Positions 1-8,924 of a DNA stretch of 40,078 bases are shown in pieces. The DNA comes from Hyphomicrobiales bacterium (lineage in GTDB: Bacteria > Pseudomonadota > Alphaproteobacteria > Rhizobiales > Beijerinckiaceae), in NCBI GenBank assembly GCA_019247795.1, contig JAFBAK010000353.1, positions 1-40,078 of the forward strand, read 5' to 3'. The notes beneath the pieces are model-generated. The model had not been told where the DNA came from. It did not search any database and worked only from the letters and a program-made list of their open reading frames with translations. Within the stretch, counting starts at the first letter, position 1. Each line of letters opens with the position of its first letter. The position numbers and the translations under genes are program-made.

Positions 1-201
1 TTCATCACCGTGATTGGAGGCGGTGCCGCCGTCTTGAGCGGCACGATCTCCGCCTCCGCCTTGTTCGGCACGATCAACCAGATTGCCACCTTTGTCACCA
101 CGCCCGTGTTCGGCGAGGTCGCGTTGCTTGCCGCCGCGATCGTGCTGATCCGGCTACTGCCGCAAGGCATCACCGGCCGCTTCTTCAGGAGAGGCCTGTG
201 A
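1..201 (+). CDS. UrtB-like ABC transporter permease, C-terminal fragment
   Basis: The reading frame is already open at base 1 and ends at the TGA at 199-201, so only the last 66 residues of a membrane protein are visible. The fragment has a hydrophobic segment (VALLAAAIVLIRLLPQG) and a short basic tail (GRFFRRGL), as at the C-terminus of LivH/UrtB-type permeases, where a 'RPxGL/F' tail follows the last helix. Its stop overlaps the GTG start of the next permease gene (GTGA), which indicates translational coupling. It should be one half of the membrane channel of the importer encoded by the next three genes. The rest of the gene, and presumably the substrate-binding protein, lie outside the window. 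The family call rests mainly on context. Confidence 0.75.
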   Translation, partial: FITVIGGGAAVLSGTISASALFGTINQIATFVTTPVFGEVALLAAAIVLIRLLPQGITGRFFRRGL

Positions 202-1268
202 GTGGTCGCAGTCTCAATCTTCTTGGCCTTCTGTTGGTCGGCGTCGTCGGCCTGGCCTTCATGTTCCTCACGCCGCGCCTTGCCGAACTCGACACCGTGC
301 TCGATCTCACGGTCTACATAATCATGGCGGTCCTGGCGCTCAGCCTTGGCCTGATCTGGGGCTATGGCGGCATTCTCTGCTTCGGCCAGTCGGCCTTCTT
401 CGGGCTCGGCGCCTACGCTTACGCGATCGCGATGTTCAACATCGGCGAGAGCACGGTGCCGGTGCTGCTCGCCATAATCCTGCCGGCTGCCTTTGCCGCG
501 CTGCTCGGCTACTTCATGTTCTACGGCCGGATCAGCGACGTCTATCTCGGCGTCATCACGCTGACCGTGACCTTGATCCTGTTCAATTCCGTGAACTCCA
601 CCGCCGGCCCGAATTTCCACATCGGCGCGGCTCGGCTCGGCGGCTTCAACGGCATTCCCGGCATTCCCCCGCTCAACCTTCCCGGCGACAAAAACGCGGT
701 TATCGATCTCGAGGGGATGTTCTATCTCTCGACTGCATCGCTGCTTCTGACCTATTTCGGGTTGCGCTTGCTGTTGGCGAGCCAGTTCGGCCGCATCATC
801 GTCGGCATCCGGGAGAATGAACGGCGCGCCGAGCTCATCGGCTATGACCCGCGCGCCTACAAGCTGGCGACCTTCACCATCGGCGGCGCGCTGGCCGGCT
901 TTGCCGGCTGCCTGTTCGCAAATTGGGGGAATTTCGTCAGCCCGACGATCTTCGGCCTGGCGCAATCCGCACAGATCATCATCTGGGTCATCGTCGGCGG
1001 ACGCGGCACCCTCATCGGTCCGATCGTCGGCTGCATCGGCATCCAGTGGCTGAGCGCCGCGCTCGGCGCCAATCAGCCGAGCGGCGGCTCTGACCTCTGG
1101 TCGAAAATATTCGCCAATGCGCCGCTGATTCTCGGCAGCATCCTGATCGCATTTGTGCTGCTGGTTCCCAAGGGCCTGGTGCCGACGCTGGCCGAGATCG
1201 TGCTCTCACTTTTCCGCCGCGGTCGGCGAAGCGAGCAACGCGGTCTCGAGCCGCAACAGGCGGAGTAG
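198..1268 (+). CDS. UrtC-like branched-chain/urea-amide ABC transporter permease (LivM family)
   Basis: This 356-residue inner-membrane protein has about ten hydrophobic segments. It carries LivM/UrtC features: an early 'LSLGLIWGYGGILCFGQSAFFGLGAY' type segment (GYGG..CFGQ..FFGLGAYAY), the cytoplasmic loop 'GRIIVGIRENERRAELIGYD' that contacts the ATPase, and 'VGGRGTLIGPIVG' near the end. It starts at GTG 198, overlapping the stop of the upstream permease by 4 nt. Two ATPase genes follow 3 nt and then -4 nt apart, so this is one tight operon. The UrtE-like ATPase and the amidase behind it favour urea or short amides as substrate over branched-chain amino acids. That substrate is inferred; the binding protein that decides it is not in the window. 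Confidence 0.88.
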   Translation: MSGRSLNLLGLLLVGVVGLAFMFLTPRLAELDTVLDLTVYIIMAVLALSLGLIWGYGGILCFGQSAFFGLGAYAYAIAMFNIGESTVPVLLAIILPAAFAALLGYFMFYGRISDVYLGVITLTVTLILFNSVNSTAGPNFHIGAARLGGFNGIPGIPPLNLPGDKNAVIDLEGMFYLSTASLLLTYFGLRLLLASQFGRIIVGIRENERRAELIGYDPRAYKLATFTIGGALAGFAGCLFANWGNFVSPTIFGLAQSAQIIIWVIVGGRGTLIGPIVGCIGIQWLSAALGANQPSGGSDLWSKIFANAPLILGSILIAFVLLVPKGLVPTLAEIVLSLFRRGRRSEQRGLEPQQAE

Positions 1269-1271
1269 ACC

Positions 1272-1994
1272 GTGGCGACGCCGCTTCTTCAGACCCACGA
1301 TCTCAGCATGAATTTCGGCGGCGTCCGAGCGGTGCGCAACGTCAACTTCACCTTGGCCGAAGGCGAGCTGCGTTGCCTGATTGGGCCGAATGGCGCGGGA
1401 AAAAGCACGTTCTTCAAGATGCTGACCGGCCAGCTCGCGCCGAGCCAGGGCCAGGTGTTGTTCCGCGGGCACGACATTTCGCGCGCATACGCGCACCAGA
1501 TCGCGCGCCTCGGCATCGGGATCAAGACTCAGGTGCCCAGCGTCTTCGACGGTCTCAACGTTCGCGAAAACATCTGGCTCGCGGCGAGCCGCATCGGTCA
1601 CCGCGACGAGGCAAGGCGTCTCGTCGACGAGATGCTCGAGCGCATCGGGTTGACGAAAGCGGCCAGCCGCATGGTCGGCCAGCTCGCGCACGGACAGAGG
1701 CAATGGGTCGAGCTTGGGCTCGTGCTCGCGACCGACCCGAAGCTCATCCTGCTCGACGAGCCGGCGGCCGGGATGACACATGACGAGGTCTTCAAGACCG
1801 CGGAGCTCGTCCGCGAGATCAACAGGACCAAGGCGCTGATCGTCGTCGAGCACGACATGCAGTTCATCCGCATGATCGCCAAGCAAGTGACCGTTTTCAA
1901 TCAGGGCAGTGTGCTGCTCGAGGACAATGTGGAGAACATCATGCGCGACCCGAGGGTGCGCGATATCTATCTCGGCAAACAGGCGGCCGCATGA
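1272..1994 (+). CDS. UrtD-like ABC transporter ATP-binding protein
   Basis: This is a 240-residue cytoplasmic ATPase of the LivG/UrtD type. Visible motifs are Walker A GPNGAGKST (about residues 38-46), a signature region with the divergent LivG-family form 'LAHGQRQWVELGLVLA', Walker B 'LILLDEPAAGM', and the switch histidine in 'VVEHDM'. The stretch 'GIKTQVPSVFDGLNVRENIWLAA' resembles the UrtD Q-loop region, where urea-type ATPases have 'QxPxVFxxLTV'. The start is GTG 1272, 3 nt after the preceding stop. It overlaps the next ATPase gene by 4 nt (ATGA). It should power import together with its partner as a heterodimer on the two permeases. Confidence 0.88.
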   Translation: MATPLLQTHDLSMNFGGVRAVRNVNFTLAEGELRCLIGPNGAGKSTFFKMLTGQLAPSQGQVLFRGHDISRAYAHQIARLGIGIKTQVPSVFDGLNVRENIWLAASRIGHRDEARRLVDEMLERIGLTKAASRMVGQLAHGQRQWVELGLVLATDPKLILLDEPAAGMTHDEVFKTAELVREINRTKALIVVEHDMQFIRMIAKQVTVFNQGSVLLEDNVENIMRDPRVRDIYLGKQAAA

Positions 1995-2704
1995 CGCTCG
2001 TTGTCCAGGGACTATGCACGGGATATGGCCGTATTCCGATCCTCAACGGAGTGGATTTTACGGTCGACGAGGGCGAGTTCGTCGGGATACTCGGCCATAA
2101 CGGCATGGGCAAGACGACGCTGCTGAAGGCGTTGATGGGTTACTTGCCGGCGACCGGCGGCCGCGTGCATTTCGCCGGCGACGACATCACCGCGCTTGAG
2201 CCCCACCGGCGTGCCCGTCTTGGGCTTGGCTACGTGCCCCAGGGACGGGAGATTTTTCCGGGCTTGACCGTTCACGACAATCTGCGCATGGGCTGCATCG
2301 AGCGTCGCGATGCCGGTGAGGACGAGATCATCGCAAATGTGCTGGAGGAATTTCCACGCCTGAAGCCGTTGCTCAATCGCATCGGCGGCGCATTGTCGGG
2401 CGGCGAACAGCAACTGCTTGCGGTGGCGCGATGCCTGTGCGGCGGTCCGCGCCTCGTCCTGCTCGATGAACCGACCGAGGGCATTCAGCCCTCGATCATT
2501 GAGGAGATCGTCGAGACGCTTTCGCGGCTGCGCGTCGCGAACCGCCGCCTCACGATGATCCTGGTCGAACAGAATCTCGATTTCATCGCGCAGCTGTCGC
2601 AACGCATCCTCGTCATCCAGAAGGGACGCATCACTCAGGAAGTGCGTCCCGATGCCCTTCGCGACGCGAACCTCATTGGCGAATTTGTCGGAATAGCCAC
2701 CTGA
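1991..2704 (+). CDS. UrtE-like ABC transporter ATP-binding protein
   Basis: This is the second ATPase of the importer, 237 residues. Walker A reads GHNGMGKTT; 'GLGYVPQGREIFPGLTV' is characteristic of UrtE/LivF proteins; the signature is 'LSGGEQQLLAVARCL'; Walker B is 'LVLLDEPTEGIQPSII'; and the H-loop position is 'LVEQNLDF', with Gln in place of His as is usual in LivF/UrtE. It starts with an ATG overlapping the previous stop. The amidase gene begins 40 nt downstream on the same strand, close enough to be co-transcribed. Family assignment is firm; urea versus amide specificity is inferred from the amidase. Confidence 0.88.
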   Translation: MTLVVQGLCTGYGRIPILNGVDFTVDEGEFVGILGHNGMGKTTLLKALMGYLPATGGRVHFAGDDITALEPHRRARLGLGYVPQGREIFPGLTVHDNLRMGCIERRDAGEDEIIANVLEEFPRLKPLLNRIGGALSGGEQQLLAVARCLCGGPRLVLLDEPTEGIQPSIIEEIVETLSRLRVANRRLTMILVEQNLDFIAQLSQRILVIQKGRITQEVRPDALRDANLIGEFVGIAT

Positions 2705-2744
2705 AGCCCGCGCCGGCGGGCAATGACCAGAGGGAGAACACGCC

Positions 2745-4259
2745 ATGGCCGTCAGACGACCTACTCTCGATCAGCTGCGCGCGGTTGCTGAAGACCTCGG
2801 TATGCACATGGGCCAGGAGGAGCTCCAATCCTACGACGCCCTGATGCAGGCGAACTATGCCGCCTATGACCTGGTCGACACGATGCCCGACTACATGCCT
2901 GCGGTGAAGTATCCACGCACCCCCGGGTATCGTCCGGAGGGCGAGGAGAACAAGTACAACGCCTGGTACATCAAGACCGAGATCAAAGGGGCGCCGAGCG
3001 GCAAGCTTGCCGGCAAGAAGGTCGCCCTGAAGGATAACATCAGCCTGGCCGGCGTGCCGATGATGAACGGGGCTTCGACCCTGGAAGGATACACGCCGGA
3101 TACCGACGCAACTATCGTCACGCGCATGCTCGACGCCGGCGCCACCATCGTCGGCAAGGTGCATTGCGAGTATTTCTGCTTCTCCGGCGGCAGCCACACC
3201 TGCGCGGCCGGTCCCGTCCACAATCCTCGCAAGATGGGGTATTCGGCCGGTGGCTCGTCTTCGGGAAGCGCGGTGGTGCTCGTCACTGGCGAAGCCGACA
3301 TGGCGATCGGCGGCGACCAGGGGGGATCGATCCGCATTCCGTCCGCGTTCAGCGGCACTTACGGCATGAAGGGCACCTTCGGCCTCGTTCCCTATACCGG
3401 GGTCATGCCGATCGAGGTCACTATCGATCACACCGGGCCGATGACACGCAATGTCCGTGACAATGCGCTGCTGCTCGAGGTGCTGGCCGGCGCCGACGGT
3501 CTCGATCCGCGCCAGGGCTCGCCGAAAGTGTCGAACTACACCGAGGCGCTAGGTGGCGGAGTCAAGGGCCTGCGCATCGGCGTCGTGAAGGAGGGATTTG
3601 GCCATCCGAATTCGGAGAAGGATGTCGATGCCAAGGTCAACGCGGGCGCGGAGTTGTTCAGGAAGCTTGGCGCGACCGTGGACGAGATCTCGGTCCCGAT
3701 GCATCTCGCGGCTCCGGCGATCTGGCTCCCGATCGCGGCCGAAGGCGCGACGGAGTTCATGATGAAGGGCAATGGCATGGGCAGCAACTGGCGCGGCCTC
3801 TACAACACGACGTTGCTCGACGCCCATTCCGGCTGGAGGCACCGCGCAGATGAGTTGTCCGACAGCCTCAAGGTCACCATGTTGCTCGGCCATTACTTCA
3901 ACAAGCACTATCGTGGACATTTCTACGCGAAGGCGCAGAACCTGACCCGCAAGCTGCGCGCAGCCTATGACGCGGCGCTCGGCAAGTACGACCTCTTGTT
4001 GATGCCCACCCTGCCGATGAAGGCGACGCCGCTCCCGCCGCCCGATGCGCCTCGCGAGCTCTATATCCAGCGCGCGTTCGAGATGGTGCCGAACACGGCG
4101 CCGTTCAACGCCAGCGGACATCCGGCCATGAGCATTCCATGCGGCATGAGCGACGGCCTGCCGATCGGCCTGATGCTGATCGGCAAATACTACGACGAGT
4201 CGACGATCTACCGGGCGGCGGCCGCGTTCGAGGGTGCCGGGGACTGGACCAAAATGTGA
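2745..4259 (+). CDS. Amidase-signature family amidase (nitrile-pathway type)
   Basis: This 504-residue enzyme hydrolyses a carboxamide to the acid plus ammonia. The amidase-signature Ser-cisSer-Lys triad is complete: Lys96 in VALKDN, Ser171 in the glycine/serine-rich loop YSAGGSSSGS, and nucleophile Ser195 in GGDQGGSIRIPS. From memory, these positions match the numbering of the Rhodococcus nitrile-pathway amidase, and the N-terminal ~80 residues before the core also resemble that long, about 505-520 residue subgroup. A GAGGGAG ribosome site precedes the ATG. Placement directly behind a urea/amide-type importer suggests that imported short or aryl-alkyl amides are used as nitrogen source. No nitrile hydratase gene is nearby in the window. 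The exact amide substrate is unknown; Glu-tRNA amidotransferase subunit A is unlikely because of the N-terminal region and context. Confidence 0.87.
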   Translation: MAVRRPTLDQLRAVAEDLGMHMGQEELQSYDALMQANYAAYDLVDTMPDYMPAVKYPRTPGYRPEGEENKYNAWYIKTEIKGAPSGKLAGKKVALKDNISLAGVPMMNGASTLEGYTPDTDATIVTRMLDAGATIVGKVHCEYFCFSGGSHTCAAGPVHNPRKMGYSAGGSSSGSAVVLVTGEADMAIGGDQGGSIRIPSAFSGTYGMKGTFGLVPYTGVMPIEVTIDHTGPMTRNVRDNALLLEVLAGADGLDPRQGSPKVSNYTEALGGGVKGLRIGVVKEGFGHPNSEKDVDAKVNAGAELFRKLGATVDEISVPMHLAAPAIWLPIAAEGATEFMMKGNGMGSNWRGLYNTTLLDAHSGWRHRADELSDSLKVTMLLGHYFNKHYRGHFYAKAQNLTRKLRAAYDAALGKYDLLLMPTLPMKATPLPPPDAPRELYIQRAFEMVPNTAPFNASGHPAMSIPCGMSDGLPIGLMLIGKYYDESTIYRAAAAFEGAGDWTKM

Positions 4260-4271
4260 GCAAGCAGGCCC

Positions 4272-4292
4272 CGGCGCGGTGAGCCCGCGCCG
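4272..4292. terminator. GC-rich hairpin between convergent genes
   Basis: An 8-bp all-GC stem (CGGCGCGG / CCGCGCCG) with a 5-nt loop TGAGC sits 12 nt after the amidase stop, between two convergent operons. There is no T-tract on either strand, so it is at best a weak or factor-assisted bidirectional terminator. Confidence 0.4.
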
Positions 4293-4351
4293 CGGCTTCC
4301 GGGCGTCGCCATTCAAGGCCCGCATCTTGCGGCCTCTTGCGCAATCGCCGG

Positions 4352-5431
4352 TTAGGCTTGGTCAGCAGGCACGAGCACTGCGGAAGTTGGATTGATCTTG
4401 ACGGCGACTTTGGCGCCCTTTGCGAAGGCCTGCATCGGTTCGGGGACGATCGCGATGAGCTCGACCGCGGGAACTGAGATTCTCACGCCATATTCCAGGT
4501 GGTCTCCCACATAAGCCACCTTCGAAACATGGCCCTCGAGCTCGCCGTTGCCGCAGCACGGTGGTCCGATCGAGACTCGGTAGGGCCTGATAGCGACATA
4601 GGCTTTGCCCGGGCCAATTCCCCGGTGGGCGAGCTTCAGATGGCACGGGCCGATTCGCACCGATGCCAACTCTCCGTCGGCCTTGTCGACCTCCGCAGGA
4701 ATGAGATTCGCAGCACCCACGAAGTCCGCGACGAAGCAACTGACTGGAGCCTCGTAAAGCTCGCGCGGCGCGCCGATCTGTGCGACGCGTGCGTTCGACA
4801 TGACGATGATGCGATCCGAGACGGCGAGCGCCTCTTCCTGATCATGGGTCACGTAAGCGACGGTCAATCCGAGCGAGAGTTGCAGCTCGCGAATTTCTTC
4901 GCGCACACGCCGGCGAAGCTTGGCGTCAAGATTGCTCAGCGGCTCGTCGAAGAGCAGAACTTCCGGTTCGAGAACGAGCGCTCGCGCCACCGCCACGCGC
5001 TGCTGCTGACCGCCTGACAGTTCGGACGGTGCACGTTGTTCGAGGCCCTCGAGACCGACGAGCGCTATTTTTTCCATCGCCATCTCGCGAGCGCGTGCTT
5101 TGCGGACGCCTTGCACGCTTGGCCCATAAGCGACGTTCTCGACGACGCTCATATGCGGGAAAAGCGCGTAGGACTGGAAGACCATGCTCACGTTGCGCTC
5201 CGCAGCCGATCTTCTGGTTACATCGAGGCCACCGATCGAGATCGAGCCCGTAGTCGCCATCTCCAGCCCTGCAATGAGGCGAAGCGTCGTCGTCTTTCCG
5301 CAACCCGATGGACCCAGCAGCGTGACGAGTTCCCCTGGCGCAATCGTGAAAGAGACATCATCGACGGCCGTGACGTCGCCATAGCGCTTCACGACGCGGT
5401 GAAATTCCACCGCTGCGGGACCCCTTTTCAT
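4352..5431 (-). CDS. ABC transporter ATP-binding protein, AfuC/FbpC/PotA type
   Basis: This 359-residue ATPase has an N-terminal nucleotide-binding domain and a C-terminal TOBE region. It shows Walker A GPSGCGKTT, Q-loop 'MVFQSYALFPHM', signature LSGGQQQRVAVARAL, Walker B 'VLLFDEPLSNLDAKLR', the H-loop 'VTHDQEEAL', and a tail from about residue 240 with beta-rich TOBE-like sequence. It is the third gene of a minus-strand operon (binding protein, fused permease, ATPase) and starts 19 nt after the permease stop. This ATPase class serves ferric ion, polyamine, phosphonate and sugar-phosphate importers, so it does not define the substrate. Confidence 0.88.
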   Translation of the reverse strand: MKRGPAAVEFHRVVKRYGDVTAVDDVSFTIAPGELVTLLGPSGCGKTTTLRLIAGLEMATTGSISIGGLDVTRRSAAERNVSMVFQSYALFPHMSVVENVAYGPSVQGVRKARAREMAMEKIALVGLEGLEQRAPSELSGGQQQRVAVARALVLEPEVLLFDEPLSNLDAKLRRRVREEIRELQLSLGLTVAYVTHDQEEALAVSDRIIVMSNARVAQIGAPRELYEAPVSCFVADFVGAANLIPAEVDKADGELASVRIGPCHLKLAHRGIGPGKAYVAIRPYRVSIGPPCCGNGELEGHVSKVAYVGDHLEYGVRISVPAVELIAIVPEPMQAFAKGAKVAVKINPTSAVLVPADQA

Positions 5432-5450
5432 CTCGGCTTCTCTTACCTTC

Positions 5451-7628
5451 TTACGTTGGGGCAGCCGCGACGTTGCTCATCGCTGGGCGTCGGCCGAGCC
5501 TTCGCTCGCCGACAAGCGACTCGATCAGCAAGATCACGACGAGCATCAACACGATGAGAGCTGCGGAATAAGCGATCGCCACGCCATATTCGCCCGCATC
5601 GACCCGGCCAATGATGTAGGTTGTCGCCATGTTGTATTGCGCAGATACCAAAAAGATGACGGCGCTCACCGCGGTCATGGCACGCACGAAAGCATAGATC
5701 AGCGAGGCCGTAAGCGCCGGTCGCAAGAGCGGCAGCACGACCCGCGCGAATGTTGTGAGTGAGCGGGCTCCGAGCGTCAAAGACGCCTCGTCAAGGCTTT
5801 TGTCGATCTGAGCGAGCGCGGCTGTTCCGGCCCGCATCCCGACCGGCATGTTGCGAAAGACGAAGCAGACGACGAGGATGAGCGCGCCACCCGTGATCTC
5901 GATCGGCGGCACGTTGAATGCGAGGATGTAGCTCACGCCGACAACGGTTCCGGGAATGGCGAAGGATAACATCGCCGCGAAGTCAAGCGCTCTGCGCCCA
6001 TGGAAGTCTGGGCGTGTCAGGAGATATGCCGTGAGCAAGCCGATTGCGGCGGTGAGAGGCGCCGCTAGCAGAGCGATCTCGACGGTCGCAAAGAACGAGG
6101 GCCACGCGCTTCCCGAGAAAAACCAACCGAAGCTGGTGTGCTCGACGCGGAATGCAATCTCATAGCTTGCAAGGGTCGGTGTGTAGTCGCGGCCGACCGC
6201 CTTCACGAAACTTCCGATGAAGATGATGGCATAAACCGCGAAGGTGAACACCAGCCAGGGAACCGCGACGGCATAGCAGGCAAGGCGGATGCTGGTTGGC
6301 AAGGGCATCAAAAGGCCCGGGTCACCTTTGCCGCTGAGTGTGGTGAAGCTCTTTTTACCGAGCCAAAGCTGTTGCACGGCAAACCCGATGAGCGTCAGCA
6401 GCAGGAGAACGATCGACAGCGCCGCCGCTCTGCTTTGGTCGGTCGCGGCGCCGACGACAGCGAAAAAGATCTTGGTCGAGAGCACCTCGAAATTTCCCCC
6501 GAGAACAAGCGGATTGCCGAAGTCGGCCATGCTTTCGATGAGGCAAAGCAGGAAGGCACTGGCCAGGCCCGGACGCAGCAGCGGCCAAGTGACGGTTCGA
6601 AAGATGGTGAGGCGCTTGGCTCGCAAGGTTTGCGCGGCTTCCTCGAGTGCCGGCGAGAGACCTTGCACCACGCCGACAAGGACGAGGAAGGCGATCGGCG
6701 CAAAGGCGAGGACTTGCGCGATGAATATACCGGTAAGTCCATAAATCCAGCGGGTAGGCACGACGCCGAACGTCCGGAAAAGAATCCCAGAGACAGCGCC
6801 CGAACGGCCAAACATCAAGATGAGAGCAAGTCCGATAACGAATGGCGGCGTGATGATCGGAAGAACGGTCATGACGCGAAGCGGGGCCTTGAACCGAAAC
6901 TTCGTCCGCAGCGCGATGAGCGCGAATGCAAGGCCGAGCGTGGTCGAGGCGAATGCGGTGAGCACCGCAAGCACGATGGTGTTCCATGCGACTCCGCACG
7001 CAACGCCGTTGCCAAGACATTTCAGGCCCCAGATCGAGCTGTCCGTGATCTTTTCCACGAAAGGTGCGATCGCCATTTGCCCTTTATCGTCGGTGAAGGC
7101 GCTCGTGAGAATCGTTGCGACGGGGTAGAACACGAACAGGGCAAGGAGCATCCCGACGGCGCCGATCGAAGAGACGATGAAGGTATCGCCTCGGCACCAG
7201 CCCATTCCCGCAAGCCCTCGACAGCCGAGAAAGAGGAGCGCCACGCCAACGACGAGCGCCCCGAAGCCCATTCCTTGCTGCTTGGGTCCCGGCGCGCCAA
7301 ATAGCGCATTAAGCCATTCAGCGTTCCAACCGTGCAGGCCGACCGCGAAGCCTTGAGCCAGAAGATAAGCGAAACCCACGAAACCGAGGACCGCAAGCCA
7401 TTCGGCGCAGCTCTCGTCGGGCCGATTTCGTAGGGCAATGCAAAGGCAAAGGAGGAGCGGCAACGCCAAAGGCAACAGCCACCACGTCCCCATAATGGCG
7501 AGCCCCAGCGCCGTGCCTTCGTCGCCGAATGGATAGGAAGTGAGGCTTGGATTTTCGATCGTGTACCAAGGCAGGGCGATATAGGCGAGGAGCCCTGTGG
7601 CCGCGAGGACGCGCGGGGTTCGGTTCAT
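5451..7628 (-). CDS. Fused double ABC permease, AfuB-like (725 aa)
   Basis: This large inner-membrane protein contains two complete BPD-type permease halves in one chain. ATPase-contact EAA loops lie at about 329-349 ('EEAAQTLRAKRLTIFRTVTW', where the usual Gly is replaced by Arg) and 613-635 ('DEASLTLGARSLTTFARVVL', Gly kept). About 150 extra N-terminal residues with four hydrophobic segments precede the first half. Typical ferric FbpB fused permeases are about 500-550 residues, while AfuB-type permeases are near 700, so length and extra helices favour AfuB. It lies 38 nt behind the binding-protein gene and 19 nt before the ATPase gene. Whether it moves iron or sugar phosphates depends on the binding protein. 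Confidence 0.86.
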   Translation of the reverse strand: MNRTPRVLAATGLLAYIALPWYTIENPSLTSYPFGDEGTALGLAIMGTWWLLPLALPLLLCLCIALRNRPDESCAEWLAVLGFVGFAYLLAQGFAVGLHGWNAEWLNALFGAPGPKQQGMGFGALVVGVALLFLGCRGLAGMGWCRGDTFIVSSIGAVGMLLALFVFYPVATILTSAFTDDKGQMAIAPFVEKITDSSIWGLKCLGNGVACGVAWNTIVLAVLTAFASTTLGLAFALIALRTKFRFKAPLRVMTVLPIITPPFVIGLALILMFGRSGAVSGILFRTFGVVPTRWIYGLTGIFIAQVLAFAPIAFLVLVGVVQGLSPALEEAAQTLRAKRLTIFRTVTWPLLRPGLASAFLLCLIESMADFGNPLVLGGNFEVLSTKIFFAVVGAATDQSRAAALSIVLLLLTLIGFAVQQLWLGKKSFTTLSGKGDPGLLMPLPTSIRLACYAVAVPWLVFTFAVYAIIFIGSFVKAVGRDYTPTLASYEIAFRVEHTSFGWFFSGSAWPSFFATVEIALLAAPLTAAIGLLTAYLLTRPDFHGRRALDFAAMLSFAIPGTVVGVSYILAFNVPPIEITGGALILVVCFVFRNMPVGMRAGTAALAQIDKSLDEASLTLGARSLTTFARVVLPLLRPALTASLIYAFVRAMTAVSAVIFLVSAQYNMATTYIIGRVDAGEYGVAIAYSAALIVLMLVVILLIESLVGERRLGRRPAMSNVAAAPT

Positions 7629-7666
7629 GAGAATTCGCCAGCAGTCAATTGCCTCTAACGGGCAGT

Positions 7667-8707
7667 TCAGCGCGGCTGGTTCTTCACCTCGTCGGTCCAG
7701 CGCTTAAGGAGCGCGTTGCGAACCTCCGACGAACCATATTTGGCGAAGTCGTAATCAATGAGCTTCGTCTTCGACAAATCGACGCCGAGCTTCGGCAACG
7801 GCGTGTTTTTGTTGGACGGCGTCTGGTAGGACTTGTTCTGCGCGGCAAGCTCTTGGGCGGCGGGCGTTAGCGCCCAATCATAAAATTTCTTGGCGTTCTC
7901 CAGATTGTGAGCGCCCTTGATCAGGGACATCGATCCGATCTCGTAGCCCGTGCCTTCGCAAGGCGCGACGGTTTTGATGTCCGGATTGTCCTGCGCAGCG
8001 GCAATCATATCATGCATGAAGGTAATGCCGATTGTCGTTTCGCCGAGATTGACTGCCTGCGCCGGGGCCGCGCCGGCCTTCGTATATTGGTTGACATTCT
8101 TGTGGAGCGCCTTGAGGAAGGCGAAGCCCTTTTCCTCGCCCATGATCTGAACGATGGTTGCGAGCAGGTTGTAGGCAGTGCCGGAAGAATTTGGATCCGC
8201 CACTTGGATCTCATCCTTGTAGGCGGGATTGATGAGGTCCGCCCAGCATTTTGGTTCCGGCAATCCCCTGGCCTTCAGCAGCTTCTCGTTGTAGCCAAAG
8301 CCAAGAGCTCCCGAGTAGATGCCGATCGTGCGTCCCCTGGCCTCTTGCCATTGACGTTGCGCCCAATCGTAGAGCTCGTTCAGATTGGCCGGCTTATATT
8401 CGATCGTGAGCCCTTCATTGGCCGCCTGCTGATGCGGATCGCCGGTGCCGCCCCACCAGATGTCGCCTCTTGGATTGGCCGCTTCGGCCTTCACTTGCGC
8501 GTAGACCTCGCCTGCGCTTTTGCGGGTCATGGCTACCGAGATGCCGGTCTCGCGCTCGAAAGCCGTGGATACGGCGCGACACCACTCCTCCTGCACGCCG
8601 CAATACATGACGAGGCTGCCGCCGGCCCGGACAGGAAGCGCGGACACGATCAGGATTGTCACGAAAGCGGCTATTAGGACCGCAGTGCCGGAGCGATGGG
8701 GCAGCAT
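7667..8707 (-). CDS. Periplasmic substrate-binding protein, AfuA-like
   Basis: I place the start at the ATG at 8707, which is preceded by GGAGAAAAGG and followed by a clear signal peptide (hydrophobic IAAFVTILIVSALPV, cut near VRAG); longer in-frame starts to 8776 lack these. The mature protein belongs to the family that includes FbpA and AfuA, beginning 'GSLVMYCGVQEEWC'. Notable segments are 'GDIWWGGTGDPHQQA', 'GITFMHDMIAAA' and 'CEGTGYEIGSMSLIKGA'. Ferric-binding FbpA proteins bind Fe(III) through two adjacent tyrosines, but no Tyr-Tyr pair occurs anywhere in this protein. 'GTGDPHQQ' and 'PCEGTGYE' resemble, from memory, AfuA proteins shown to bind hexose phosphates. Import of a phosphorylated sugar is therefore a reasonable alternative to iron. 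Confidence 0.84.
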   Translation of the reverse strand: MLPHRSGTAVLIAAFVTILIVSALPVRAGGSLVMYCGVQEEWCRAVSTAFERETGISVAMTRKSAGEVYAQVKAEAANPRGDIWWGGTGDPHQQAANEGLTIEYKPANLNELYDWAQRQWQEARGRTIGIYSGALGFGYNEKLLKARGLPEPKCWADLINPAYKDEIQVADPNSSGTAYNLLATIVQIMGEEKGFAFLKALHKNVNQYTKAGAAPAQAVNLGETTIGITFMHDMIAAAQDNPDIKTVAPCEGTGYEIGSMSLIKGAHNLENAKKFYDWALTPAAQELAAQNKSYQTPSNKNTPLPKLGVDLSKTKLIDYDFAKYGSSEVRNALLKRWTDEVKNQPR

Positions 8708-8924
8708 CCTTTTCTCCACGCGCGTGTCATTAGACGAACTTCGAGACAATGGAGCGCGAAGGCAAAGCCACGTCAACCGCTCATCCCGCCACCGGGTACA
8801 CGATCAAGTCGATGCGTATGACGCGAATGCATTCGCAGGTTCTCGCGCGGATGCCACTGAAGCCCAAATCGCCGCGGCCGAGAGAAAATGTTTTGCGGAG
8901 CCGGGGACTCGAGCGCAGTTTATT

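Noticed and set aside
6138-7304. Plus-strand 388-codon frame inside the AfuB-like gene
   Set aside because: It is highly charged, low-complexity translation (Glu/Arg/Asp) opposite a clear membrane permease; a shadow frame.
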